Shown: in pieces, positions 1-9,421 of the stretch | Numbering within the stretch: the first letter of the stretch is position 1 | Layout: each line of letters begins with the position of its first letter | Assembly: GCA_037157565.1 (NCBI GenBank) | Contig: JAZHRO010000024.1 | Location: forward strand, 14,886,501 to 14,950,500 | DNA: 64,000 nt | Direction: 5' to 3' | DNA from: Thalassia testudinum | Taxonomy: Eukaryota; Streptophyta; Magnoliopsida; Alismatales; Hydrocharitaceae | Position numbers and translations under genes: made by a program | Notes under the pieces: model-generated | The model's database searches: none | What the model saw: only the letters and a program-made list of their open reading frames with translations | Told to the model about the DNA's origin: nothing

Positions 1-1075
1 ACGGGTAGCTACCCCGTACTGGCACATGGTCAGTCGTTTCTGCTAACGAGTACGCCCAAAGTACAACACGGAATAGTATAGGGCCTAGCCCTCTTAGTAA
101 CAGGGGTCTAGCCCCTCAGAACCAAACAGGGGTCTCGCCCATCCACAGTCCATGCACCCTCATCTGACTACCTTGGTTTGCCTAGTGGGCCTAACAAGTT
201 AGTGTAGGGTGGCTAGCAGAACCCTAGCCCCATGGGGTGGCTAGCTCTCTCCCTACACTAGTAGCTCTCCTAGGTATAGTGTACGTGAGGGCTAAGAAGT
301 CAGTGTAGAGTGGCCAATCCTAATCCCGGGTCCCAACCCAAGGGCAGCTAGCTCCGCTCTACACTAAACAGGGGACAGTCTCTCTCCTTGGTACCACGTA
401 CTCAAGGGTCAGCACACTTCCCACTCACATTTCCAAATCCACTCCATTTATTTCTAGGAGCTCTACTCCTAATTCCCTGTAGGGTTCATGCTCGTATTTC
501 TCATGCCATTCCATAACAGGTTTGATCATTCACATTTCCATTCTCAGATTATCCACATGCAACTCATATTTCCATCATTTATCATATACCACAAGTAGTG
601 CCACAGGTAACTGTCTAACTAATACAGGCACTTCATATTTCACAAGCAGCTCTTGTTTATTGACAGGCACTTTCTCACATTTCTACTCATTCAGTTAAGG
701 CTGCAATTTCAAATACGTATACAAACAGTGCAAGTACTTCTCGTCCTAGGATTCATGCCACATTCTAGGTTTTTCTACTCATTCAATTTCACACATGCAA
801 TCAGGTTTTATAATTAAAAATAGGGGGAAACCACTCTACCAGACAACCCAGGAGTATTGGGGGCTCGAACGACAAGCTCACGTGCCTCTGCAAGCCCCGA
901 ACCCGCAACAGAAAGAAGACTTATACCAAGGAACAATCACAATGGAAGATCCAGAACAGTATAGAAAGCCTTCTAAAAAGTAGACGAACTCAAAAGGAAA
1001 ATACCGATCTCTTGTTTGCGCAAAACAGACCTTAAACGGACCCTGAACGGGTCAAAAACAGGGCTACAGACCCAA
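1..1075 (-). mobile_element. Tekay-type LTR fragment, minus orientation, running in from the left edge
   Basis: Positions 1 to about 840 are the reverse complement of about 1430-2560 and run in the same direction as 46640-47290, so the same LTR family occurs three times in the window. Shared landmarks are the repeated 'caggggtctcgcccc' phrases, the 'ctacactagtagctc' phrase and the 'gtagggttcatgctc' phrase. The part beyond 840 matches the other copies only weakly, so the LTR's true end lies somewhere between 845 and about 1075. No TG/CA terminus or target duplication can be fixed. The rest of the element lies to the left of the window or is lost. Confidence 0.7.
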
Positions 1076-1262
1076 ATCAGACGTCTGGCACAAGGTCCAG
1101 ACGTCTTAAAAGTAAACAGGAACTCACCTCAGGTTCTGCGTCGACCTCAGATGTCCAGAACCTCCTCCTGACCATCAGGACCCAACTCTAGACGTCCGAC
1201 CACCTCTCCGGACGTTTGGGAGTGCTTCCAGCCATCTGGTAAGCTGTCTAGACGTCTGAAAC
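1076..1262. repeat. Cluster of AGACGTC-type palindromes between the two inverted Tekay LTRs
   Basis: Four intact GACGTC cores (near 1080, 1106, 1191 and 1253) and decayed forms (cagatgtcc, ggacgttt) lie within 190 bp; a further intact core sits at about 1411. The same palindrome is arrayed in the copia LTRs at 31429, 47316 and 49249. This cluster may be the start of the Tekay LTR or spacer sequence. Confidence 0.6.
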
Positions 1263-1329
1263 GCGTGGGAGGGCGTGTCCCCCCTCCCTAAGCAATCCTT
1301 GCACGCGACAGGAAAATAACCTAAAATTA

Positions 1330-2983
1330 GCCACGCAAAACGTAGCTGCGGAGAGGCCTGCATGGTCGTATCCGTAAAGGGAACGTATCTTCGCAGTGAT
1401 CTACCTTTAGACGTCTGATGTCGTAGAGTGGCTTTTAAGTTTATTAGTATAATCTGTTAAATTATGGAACCATAAATAGAACCTAGGACATTGCATGAAT
1501 CCTAGGAATGAGAAATAGATTGAATGATAGATCCTAGGTGTTGCATGAATCCTAGGGCTGGAAAACTTGATTGTATGATAGATCCTAGGATATGGCATGA
1601 ATCCTAGGACGGGGAAAACTAGTGGAATATATGAATACTGCAGTCTTGGAAAAATGGAAAGGAACAAATAGCTTCCTGTAAATTGAATTAACAGCTGCCT
1701 GTTATGAATAAATAAACGTGGCTGAGAACATGGATTGTAAGAACATGAAACTGGAAAGTGAAACCTAGATGTTCTGAGTTAAAAGAGCTGGAACCCTGCG
1801 GGGAATTAGGAGTAGAACTCCTGGAAAGAGAAAGGAATGGAACTGAGAAAGAAAGACATGGTAGTGTGCTGTCTCTTAGGTACATAGTACCAAGGGAAGT
1901 ACCTGTACCTGTTTAGTGCATAGCAGAGCCAGCTGCCCCAGGGACCCGGGGTTAGGACTGGCCACTTTGTACCGACTTGCTGGCCCTCGTGTACGTAGTA
2001 CCGAGGAGAGCTACTAGTGTAGGGAGGCACTAACTACCCCACGGGCCCCGGGGTTCTGCTAGCCTCCTACACCTACTTGTTAGGCCCACTAGGGCAACCA
2101 GGGTAGTCAGGCGAGGGTGCGCGGACTGTGGAGGGGCAAGGCCCCTGTTTGGTTACTGTGGAGGGGTTGGGCCCCCTGTTACTGAGAGGGCTCGGCCCTG
2201 TATTGGTTCCGTGCTGTGCTTTGGGCGCACCCGTTAACGAAAACGAATGACTGCGTGCCAGTGCGGGTTAGCTACCTGTGCGTTTATAAGCGTGCCGTAG
2301 TCACCGTTAAGCCTGTCCGTGACCTTGGGGTGGTTGACTGAGAGTAGGATCACCACGGGGGACTCTCCCGGCCAGGAGAGCACCACGTGCTACTTCTACT
2401 TTTTGGAAAAGACTGCAATCAAGATCGTTCCCACAAGGAACATTCGAGATCAAGTGAAGTATCTCAGAAATAAATGAAATCCTGAGACAATTGAAAGACG
2501 TAAATAAAGAAAGTAACAGAACATAATAGCTACTGTACACTCTACTGTTTCTTTTGTTTTAGTTGCCACTCTACTTAGCGTTTTGCTGACGTGTTACACT
2601 CGTTACCTTTCAGGACTAGGTGTTGAGCAGCCAGGGTCAGCGGCTGCAGAGGACACTGGGCCGAGTAAGGTCCAGTAGAGTTACCACTGTTCTCTTGTAC
2701 CTCTTTTTGTTCCACTGTAGTGAGTTGTTCTTGTTACCGATGTACTTTTCTTTACATGCAGTTCATATTATGTTATGAATGTTGTTCTACTGTTGTGGTG
2801 GTATATACTGTAGTGGTTTCTTTCCTTACTGCTGTATTTTCTTACTGTTAGATATATTCATGCTGAATGTGGTTTATTTTACTGCTCTTTTGGTTACTTC
2901 CTCGTTGGATGACTAGGTCTTGGGATTAGTCGAGTCGGTCCGGTTCTCATGTGTCGTAGGGATTCGAGAATCAGATCGCTACA
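1330..2983 (+). mobile_element. 5' LTR of the Tekay-like Ty3/gypsy element
   Basis: The 3' edge is secure: the sequence ends in 'gctaca' at 2983, three bases before a tRNA-Met primer-binding site. The last 370 bp match the truncated 3' LTR at 13855-14251, and much of the rest matches the inverted copies at 1-840 and 45924-49183. The 5' edge is uncertain, because weak similarity to the inverted copy continues left of 1430 to roughly 1330. Together with the fragment at 1-1075 it forms a large imperfect inverted repeat. Confidence 0.75.
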
Positions 2984-2986
2984 AGA

Positions 2987-2998
2987 TGGTATCAGAGC
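2987..2998 (+). other. Primer-binding site, initiator tRNA-Met type
   Basis: TGGTATCAGAGC is complementary to the 3' end of plant initiator tRNA-Met. It lies 3 bp after the LTR terminus, which is the normal place for first-strand priming and fixes the element as + strand. Confidence 0.93.
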
Positions 2999-3166
2999 AA
3001 GGTCGTCCCGAGAAGTGAATCAACTAACTGGAAAATAACCAATTCACATGTCTATAACTAGAGTAGCCACCACAACATATCTTTTAACATGAGCTCTTAG
3101 ACGTTTCCGTTAGGTATCGTTCCATAGTGACGGGTCCCGTTTTGTTTCGCGTCTCCTTGCAGGAGA

Positions 3167-3554
3167 TGCCTCATCGTGGGACTGGTGAGGAGGGCCGCGG
3201 GCGCGGCCGAGGACGAGGTCGGCGAGGTGGGTGTGCCGTTGCCGACGCCTCAGTGGACCAGCCACTACTCCCGAGCGTCCAAGCCTAGGACCTCGCCCAG
3301 CTGATACGGGATATTGTGCGAGAGGAGCTCCGCCCACCGCCCCGAGCGCCTCACCCTGGGGCTGCGGAGGGGGAGTGCTCTGTGGGACCACCCGACAGAC
3401 GCGGCGCTGGACACGGGGGAGGGGATGGGCTGCCGCCGCCCCCACCTTCCTCCGACACTTCTGTGCACGAGGCACCTTTTCCTGGAGGTGCACCAGCATC
3501 CCCACTGCAGCGCCACTCCAAGTTCTTCGGGCAGTTCTGGAAGCTGAAGCCCCC
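3167..3554 (+). pseudogene. gag: gag, N-terminal part (Tekay-like), interrupted by an insertion
   Basis: The ATG at 3167 begins Met-Pro-His-Arg-Gly and is followed by an Arg/Gly-rich stretch (GRGRGRGRGRRGG) and a DLAQLIRDIVREEL helix, as in Tekay/Del Gag. A one-base loss near 3180 shifts the frame after about five codons. An in-frame TAG follows at 3286-3288. The capsid region begins with KFFGQFWKLKP and stops at 3554, where the nested element starts. The reading frame resumes at 11116 with LSFKGDEDPTEAEDWLEQLE, so the two halves once formed a single Gag. The gene can no longer make Gag. Confidence 0.85.
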
Positions 3555-4186
3555 TGTTGAACGATTACGAACCTATGCTAACGTGTTCGGTTTTGGAAAA
3601 CCTGTCGTTGTAGTTCGAAAGCGAAGAATTCATGTTCAACAAATAAAATTTATACCGAAATTAAAATTCCGGGTCGAACACAGGGAGGCGGACGTTTGAT
3701 TTAAAAACTTCGCGTTTCATTTTTATTTTGTCACGAAGAAATTCAATTTAAACTATCTAAGTATCTACAAGAAATAGAAGAGAGAGAGAGAGAATATTAC
3801 ACATGGAAATCAAAATGAGATGTAGAATAGACAAGGAATTTATCATAAAAGAGATCATTCGTTACAACTAGAAAGCATAAAGCGATTACAACTAGAAAGC
3901 AGTAAAAAGAGTAGGGAGAGAGAATCCTCCTCGACGGTCGCTTGGAGGACGAGCCGGACGGGACGACGCCTGGACGAAGGAGGACGAAGCGGGACGAAGG
4001 AGGACGAAGCAGAAGAACGGGAACGGAGCAGCACGCCGTCGTCGTCGCGGGATCCACTTCCAAAGGGGGACGAAAATTTGGACTTTATCTCGCGAGAAGC
4101 ATCCCGGGTGTGGGGCAAGCTTCTCTTGAGCTTTGGAGAGGTAGAGAGGAGAAGGAAGGGATGAAAATTTCGTATGGAGGGGGTCT

Positions 4187-4196
4187 CCTTTTATAG
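4187..4196 (-). promoter_or_regulatory. TATA box of the non-autonomous element's LTR (3' copy)
   Basis: On the minus strand the sequence is CTATAAAAGG, conserved in the other LTR at 10086-10095. It lies between the GC-rich distal part and the transcribed part of the LTR, as expected for a U3 promoter. Confidence 0.65.
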
Positions 4197-4252
4197 TTGC
4201 AAGGAGTGGGGGCAAAATGGACATTACATCTTCAAAATAATAAATAAGGGGT

Positions 4253-4282
4253 CTTTAGTGACGGATAAAACCGTCGCTAAAG
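4253..4282. repeat. 12-bp dyad (CTTTAGTGACGG/CCGTCGCTAAAG) upstream of the TATA box
   Basis: Two 12-bp arms with one mismatch flank a 6-base loop (ataaaa), about 57 bp upstream of the minus-strand TATA box. The dyad is conserved at 10152-10181 in the partner LTR. It could be a regulatory palindrome or an RNA hairpin; the sequence alone does not decide. Confidence 0.75.
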
Positions 4283-5215
4283 CCCCCAACGTGGGCGTAG
4301 CCTCCGCGTCCACGCGTGCCCGCTCGGCTGCCCGCGCGCGTATGCCTACGCACATCCGCGAAGTCTCAGCCGTCCGATCGCGAGATCAGACGGCTTAAAT
4401 CGCGTCCGCACCCGCTACGTAGCGCGCCCGCCTGCGTGCGATCGCGCGTTACGCCCGACGTCCAATCGCGCGTCGTCCTGATTGAGCGCGCGCAACTGTT
4501 GGATCTTCATCTGACACTTGTCCGCGCCCGCTCACCCGCGCCTTCCACCCCCTCACCGCGGCTTGAACCTGCGACCTCTGCTTCGCCAGCAGCTGCGTCG
4601 CCGCTGCGCTACGCGGACGAAATGGTCGTGCGGATGCTTTTAAGCGCGAGCGACCGCAGCCGTTGGATCTCCATCTGACGGCAGAGAGCGATCGGGCGGG
4701 GGCCTTCACAAAATGCAAGCGGCCGTTTGGGCAGCTGAGATGGCGCCACGTGGCGCCATCTTGGCCGTCCATCTTCTGGAAGTTGTAGATGGTGCCACGG
4801 ATGTCGGATTGACTTGATTTTTGTGTCGTTGGGCTGCGATCATCGATCCGAATTCATCCGTGCGGTCGGATTTATCATCTGAAGTGCGGATTTACACCAT
4901 CTTGGCCCTTGATCTTCTAGGGTTCCCGGGTCACTTATCTGATGCTACGGATGCCTGATTAAGGCGATCTTGGAGTCGTTGAACTCCAATAGTCGTCCTG
5001 ATCACATCCATACGATTGGATCTTTGATCCGAGGCGCTGATAAAATATTTGCCCTGTCCAAGCACATAAAAGGAGACAATTAACCTCCATTTTATTCAAA
5101 CTATTCTAAATGCAAGATGATGCATGTAATGAAATATTTATATCATGAAATGCAATCCTATGCTTAAGAACATGCAAAAATAGACCTTTTAAGTAGTGTA
5201 ATTGTGTTTACATCA

Positions 5216-5227
5216 TACCCCCATGCC
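5216..5227 (-). other. Polypurine tract next to the 3' LTR
   Basis: The minus strand reads GGCATGGGGGTA immediately before the LTR's TGATGT. This is the usual plus-strand DNA priming site for an LTR element. A near copy (ATAGGCATGGGGGGTGG) occurs about 1.2 kb upstream at 6429-6446. Confidence 0.75.
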
Positions 5228-6457
5228 TATCTTTTGCTAGTCCCTAGCAAAAACTATATGCTATTTATAAAAGAATTAGGTTGGATTATTTGGACTTGAG
5301 TCACTTTCAATCATTAAGAAATTGTCTACTTAGGAACTAAACTTTCAAAGATACAACAGTGCCCGGGTATCAGCCAAAATGCAGACCGCCTCAAGCCCTC
5401 GCCTTATTCAAAGAAAAATTCCTTTTTCTCTTTTTACTCTTTTCTAATTATTTTTTTTTTTTGGATTTTCAAATTTTAGGGTTCAAGAGTGGCTTTCTAC
5501 GACCATTCAACTAACCCAAGATTTGATGAGAATCCTAAGTTTTAAGCATCTTATTGTGATTGTGATAGACTCGTTGACCGGCAATTAGAACGGACTTCGG
5601 ATTTCTACACCTCTAGGTGACCTCAAAAAGAATTCTGCCTAAAGGTGTATCTTTACAACCGGTAGCTTTCTCCCTACTTTTATTTTTTAACGGGGTCAAC
5701 ACAAGGGTGAATCCAGTGTATATCTCCCCGGTTTATTCTACTTCTCCGCTCCTTCCTAAGTGTTTTGGGAATTTTTAGTGCATTTTCTGAGCTGGGTTCT
5801 GGACAACTGGTCGATGAGCTGTTACCACCGACAACTTGCCAGCCATACTCGTGCGGCGAAGTGTGGCTTACTTCTTTTTGTTCTTTTTTCCTTTTTTTTT
5901 TTTTTAAGTAGGTGGCTTCCCTGGTCTAAGATTTACCTAAAGGCAGCAAAAAGAGAAAGGTCCAGTGACTGGGCTCTGGACAACCTACCTATGGGTTGTT
6001 ACCCACGATAACTTACCAGCCATATCACCCTAGAAGGTTCATTAGCTATCCAATTTCCGTAAAAATCGCCGAACAACGAGTCAGTGCAAAGAAAGTGTGT
6101 AGATGCTTAAGACTCGAAATTCCCTCAAATCAGAGGGCGGGTTGATAAGTCGTGTACTTATCACCCAAACTTATTTATTCCAATTATAATAGAATTAAGA
6201 TGGCGATGACTCAAAGACAAATCCACATTTTAGTAGATACACAGGCTAATTAAGTCCAAAGACCTGAGGGGTCTTTGTGTTCAGATCCTAATGTAGTATT
6301 TTCTAAGATTGAAAATTTTCTTAAACCCAAATTCTCTTTCCTAATTCTGAAATTTTTATTATTTTTTTTTTATAAAAGAAAATAAACAAATCTACGGAGC
6401 TGACGAATGAATTCAGAGATGAATATCCACCCCCCATGCCTATCTAATGCAATGTCC
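5228..6457 (-). other. 3' untranslated region of the non-autonomous element with an internal duplication
   Basis: No ORF is recognised. A diverged direct duplication pairs about 5785-5845 with about 5970-6030 (shared phrases 'tctggacaac', 'gttaccacc/gttacccac', 'aacttgccagcc/aacttaccagcc'). A second polypurine-like tract lies at 6429-6446, so an earlier form of the element may have ended there. Confidence 0.5.
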
Positions 6458-7405
6458 TCATTGTATTAAAAAGACATAAAATAGAGTGAAAAATTGTAGA
6501 AAGCACCTGAATTGCGTGAATATCAGGTCCGCTCCAAGATGAAAACGAAAAAGAACTGTATAAGTGTTGAGTTTAGTGCCTTCAGCTAGGCACACTATAC
6601 AAAGAAAAGAAATAAAGAATTCACAAGTGCAGGTTAGAATTAAAATAAACAGAAGAATCCTCCGACCTGTCAGCAGAGGTCCACAGATGTGGACCAGATT
6701 ATGGTGCAGACCCACACCCCATAATCGAGAATATCTTAGGTTCTGGATAAAAATTACCCAAAACCTAAAATCAGAATGTAAGCGGGATCGGGCCTGCGAT
6801 TTCTGAGGATGCAACCCAAGACCAAAAAGTCGGGTTACAGAAAATTGAAGCTCAAAAGGATAATCGTTGAATGTGTGCTTGAGTTGAACATCCTCGAAAC
6901 AAATGTCGTAAGGGTTATGGTTTGATGGTTTCAGCTTAAAAGGAACCCTTCGACTCAATCTTCCATTTCCTCCAAAATTAACTTCCCAAATCAGAACTTC
7001 CCCGCTCCTATCCTCCTCATTCAGCATATCAAATTCCAGGACCTCTTGTACATTTATTACCCCGTCTGAAATCTCCAAGTCTAAATGATGTGGCAGAATC
7101 AAAATTGACTTGGGTCTAATTATCTAAGAATTAGAATCATCAATAAGCTCAACAGGGTGTAACTGATAATCAGGGCATTGAATTGATTCTTCCAGAAAAT
7201 GCAATTCTGGATCCGTATTGTGTGCCCTAATAAGATCAGTTTCCTCAGTTATTGGGCTATTAAATGATCTATCAGATTCCTCAGGCCCAATTGTCTCACA
7301 GAAATCGTGTTCAGAAAACTCGCGTGAGACTTCGCAACTTGAATCTTCACCATCAGGATCCGTGTCAATGTATGTCCCAAAATCATTTGTCACTTTGTGT
7401 TCCAA
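6458..7405 (-). pseudogene. Unrecognised ORF block of the non-autonomous element (acidic N-terminus, hydrophobic C-terminus)
   Basis: Two open segments in the same frame (93 codons, 7405-7124, and 214 codons, 7102-6458) are separated by one stop and 21 bp, so they may once have been a single protein of about 310 residues. The first part is acidic (TDPDGEDSSCE, FSEHDFCETIGPEE). The second ends in a hydrophobic stretch (RRILLFILILTCTCEFF, then SFLCIVCLAEG) that could span a membrane. I do not recognise any Gag, Pol or transposase motif. An envelope-like or accessory role is only a guess based on position before the polypurine tract. The hydrophobic part might also be chance translation of 3' UTR. 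Confidence 0.4.
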
Positions 7406-7677
7406 GGAGACATACGTTTCCTCGTAACCTGGCTCAGGGATCTCAGGTGAAGAAATCAGATCATCCTTAATTGGTTGTTTTAATTCAATCTGGTCAGCCT
7501 CGTAACACGTGTCCCCCCAACAGGTGCCTGAGCGGGTTTTGTCATTGGCTTTCCTGAAGAGAGTTCATCCTGGGAATTTTTCCAAGATTGAATCAAAGCA
7601 ACCACGAATCTCATCCTCAATTTCGCTAATTTCCCAAGTAGAAACTCACCCGAGTTCTTATCCTTAACATCCTGGAG

Positions 7678-8286
7678 TCAATCCAACAAAGACTTGTTTA
7701 AATCATCAATCATTTCAATCAGGGGCTCCAATCTCTCAATGCAAGGTATTGGCTGAACTTCTAAAGATTGAATGATATTCCTCAAGTTAGCCAGAACCTT
7801 ATCTTGAACCTGATTAACCTGAACCAAATGAGTTGGTTCAGGGTTGGGCGGGTTTGACATCAATGTAGAGGAATTAACGAATTGAGATTCGTTATACCCT
7901 TCCTGATGATAGGTCAGTTCAGATTGTTGAAAAGATGGTGATGACCTAAAGGCAGTGAAATCAGAGGATGGGTAAGGATCAGTGTATCCTTCTTGATTGT
8001 AGATCGCATTAGGTTGTTCATGAAAGGAGGACGATCTATAATCGATGTAACTCTGAGAAGGATAGAATTGAGAATCAAAGTGTTCAGGGTTAGACCCTAA
8101 ACACGGGGGTCCGGAATTGTATCCACAATCCGAATTATCCCAACTAACTGATGGTCGATTACAATACGAGTTAGGATAATCGTCATGTTGAGGATAATTT
8201 ACAACAGGAGGGAAAGAGCGGGAATGCGTGAAATATGTGGAAGGATTCATGATACACGGGAGGAAGAAAGGTGCCCTGCAATACAA
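7678..8286 (-). CDS. Unrecognised 202-residue ORF of the non-autonomous element
   Basis: This is the first long ORF after the PBS on the element's coding strand, so it holds the position where Gag would normally sit. It is rich in Tyr, Ser, Pro, Asn and Gln and contains an imperfect internal repeat: YNQEGYTDPYPSSDFTAFRSS and YHQEGYNESQF are related units. The C-terminal third (about residues 140-200) is predicted by eye to be helical (VQDKVLANLRNIIQSLEVQ, then CIERLEPLIEMIDDLNKSLLD). No zinc knuckle or capsid motif is visible. The start could be the ATG at 8286 or the Met at residue 13. Codon quality looks protein-like, but its function is unknown. Confidence 0.5.
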   Translation of the reverse strand: MYCRAPFFLPCIMNPSTYFTHSRSFPPVVNYPQHDDYPNSYCNRPSVSWDNSDCGYNSGPPCLGSNPEHFDSQFYPSQSYIDYRSSSFHEQPNAIYNQEGYTDPYPSSDFTAFRSSPSFQQSELTYHQEGYNESQFVNSSTLMSNPPNPEPTHLVQVNQVQDKVLANLRNIIQSLEVQPIPCIERLEPLIEMIDDLNKSLLD

Positions 8287-9401
8287 ACAATCAAACCTGT
8301 CCTTAAAAATGTTAGCCTAAAGACCTACAGACTCTCAAAACCCGTCTTGAGATAAAGGAACGATTTGATCTACTTCCGTCTATTCAATCCAACCAGTTAG
8401 AAGGAGGGACCGGGGAGAAGGTTCTTCCTTCGGCTTACGCCTCCGGTTACTAGTGTACCCCCCAGCTGCGATCGTTTGACTCTGCTCCCCTAGCTAGACA
8501 TCAGATTGAACAGTAGAAACAGACTAATCGAAAATAATATCGTTCTGGGTTCTGAAGAGCGAGTCCAATCCTTAAGGCTAACGTCTACTTTGTTTTATTT
8601 ATGGCTAGGTTTGAATGTGCTTTGGAATGTGATGGGCGCTTTAAATGGGTTGTGCCCTTAATGATTGATTGATTTGTGTGTGAGTGCACAACCAGTGGTT
8701 TTCAAGCAAGATTGTTTTTGATGTGGTGAATTTTAAGATTCAAATCTTGCTTAGTAGCTTTTAGGATTCAACTTTAGGTGTTTTCAATCAAGTTTCATTG
8801 GCACACCAAGTTTTACAAGCACAGGTGAAGATGTTTTCCTTTAAAGTTTAAAAAGAATGTGGAGTGCCTGGTAAATCCCTAAGAGTTGAACCTAATTGGC
8901 AGCTACTTGATGAGTTGATTTTATTTGAAGTGGTGCGGCCCAATCAACTCAAACAATTGGCCTGTTGCACCACTTAATTAGTCACACAAATGATTACCTA
9001 ATCTGATTTCTACTCAATTATGTGTTTGGATGTGTGTACCGGCTCCTAAGATTGGATTACCGGTTGAGTTTGAAAATCAGATGAGGTTGTGTACCTCTGT
9101 GAGTTTTTTTTTTTTTTAATGTGGGGTTTGGAGTGAGTATGGATGTCAAACAACAAACAATCTGACCTTAGAGTTTGTAAGAACACCTAGGTTGATTGAT
9201 GTTTGAATTATTATGTGATGAAATGAAATCTAATGGGTGGGAGGTGGGGGGTAACTTACAAAACCTTTCACAGCACTTTACTCCGATCTACCGCTTTTGC
9301 CTGTCTCGAAAGAGTACCTGCAATTACAATAAGAAAGGAGAAAAGTGAGGTAAATGATTTGTAAGTTACAAAACGCGAAGAGAAATCAAAGATCGTTGCC
9401 T
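8287..9401 (-). other. 5' leader of the non-autonomous element
   Basis: The 1.1 kb between the PBS and the first long ORF shows no recognisable coding sequence. It holds a T-run near 9106 and mixed AT-rich sequence. Long leaders of this kind are normal for tRNA-Asp-primed elements. Confidence 0.5.
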
Positions 9402-9421
9402 CCCCGGCAACGGTGCCAAAA
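9402..9421 (-). other. Primer-binding site, tRNA-Asp type
   Basis: Minus strand TGGCACCGTTGCCGGGGAG, separated from the LTR end by about 3 bases. Plant tRNA-Asp ends in CCCCGGCAACGGCGCCA, so this is a match with one change. The same site type recurs at 57811 (+) and 62158 (-). Confidence 0.9.

Larger units (their letters stand above)
3555..5215 (-). mobile_element. 3' LTR of the non-autonomous element
   Basis: This 1661-bp copy matches 9422-11115 almost base for base. The longer partner has small extra segments near 9651-9662 and 9769-9799. The terminus at 5215 directly abuts the polypurine tract. It includes a GC-rich U3-like portion at about 4270-4750, which in the antisense direction opens several long but meaningless frames. 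Confidence 0.92.

Noticed and set aside
3231..3560. Alternative-frame ORFs over the gag start
   Set aside because: Shadows of the GC-rich gag; only the frame giving the Arg/Gly repeat and the DLAQLIRDIVREEL helix matches Tekay Gag.
4316..4772. Overlapping ORFs near 4.3-4.8 kb and again at 10.3-10.7 kb
   Set aside because: Duplicated because they lie in the two LTRs of one element; GC-rich U3 sequence with no protein features.
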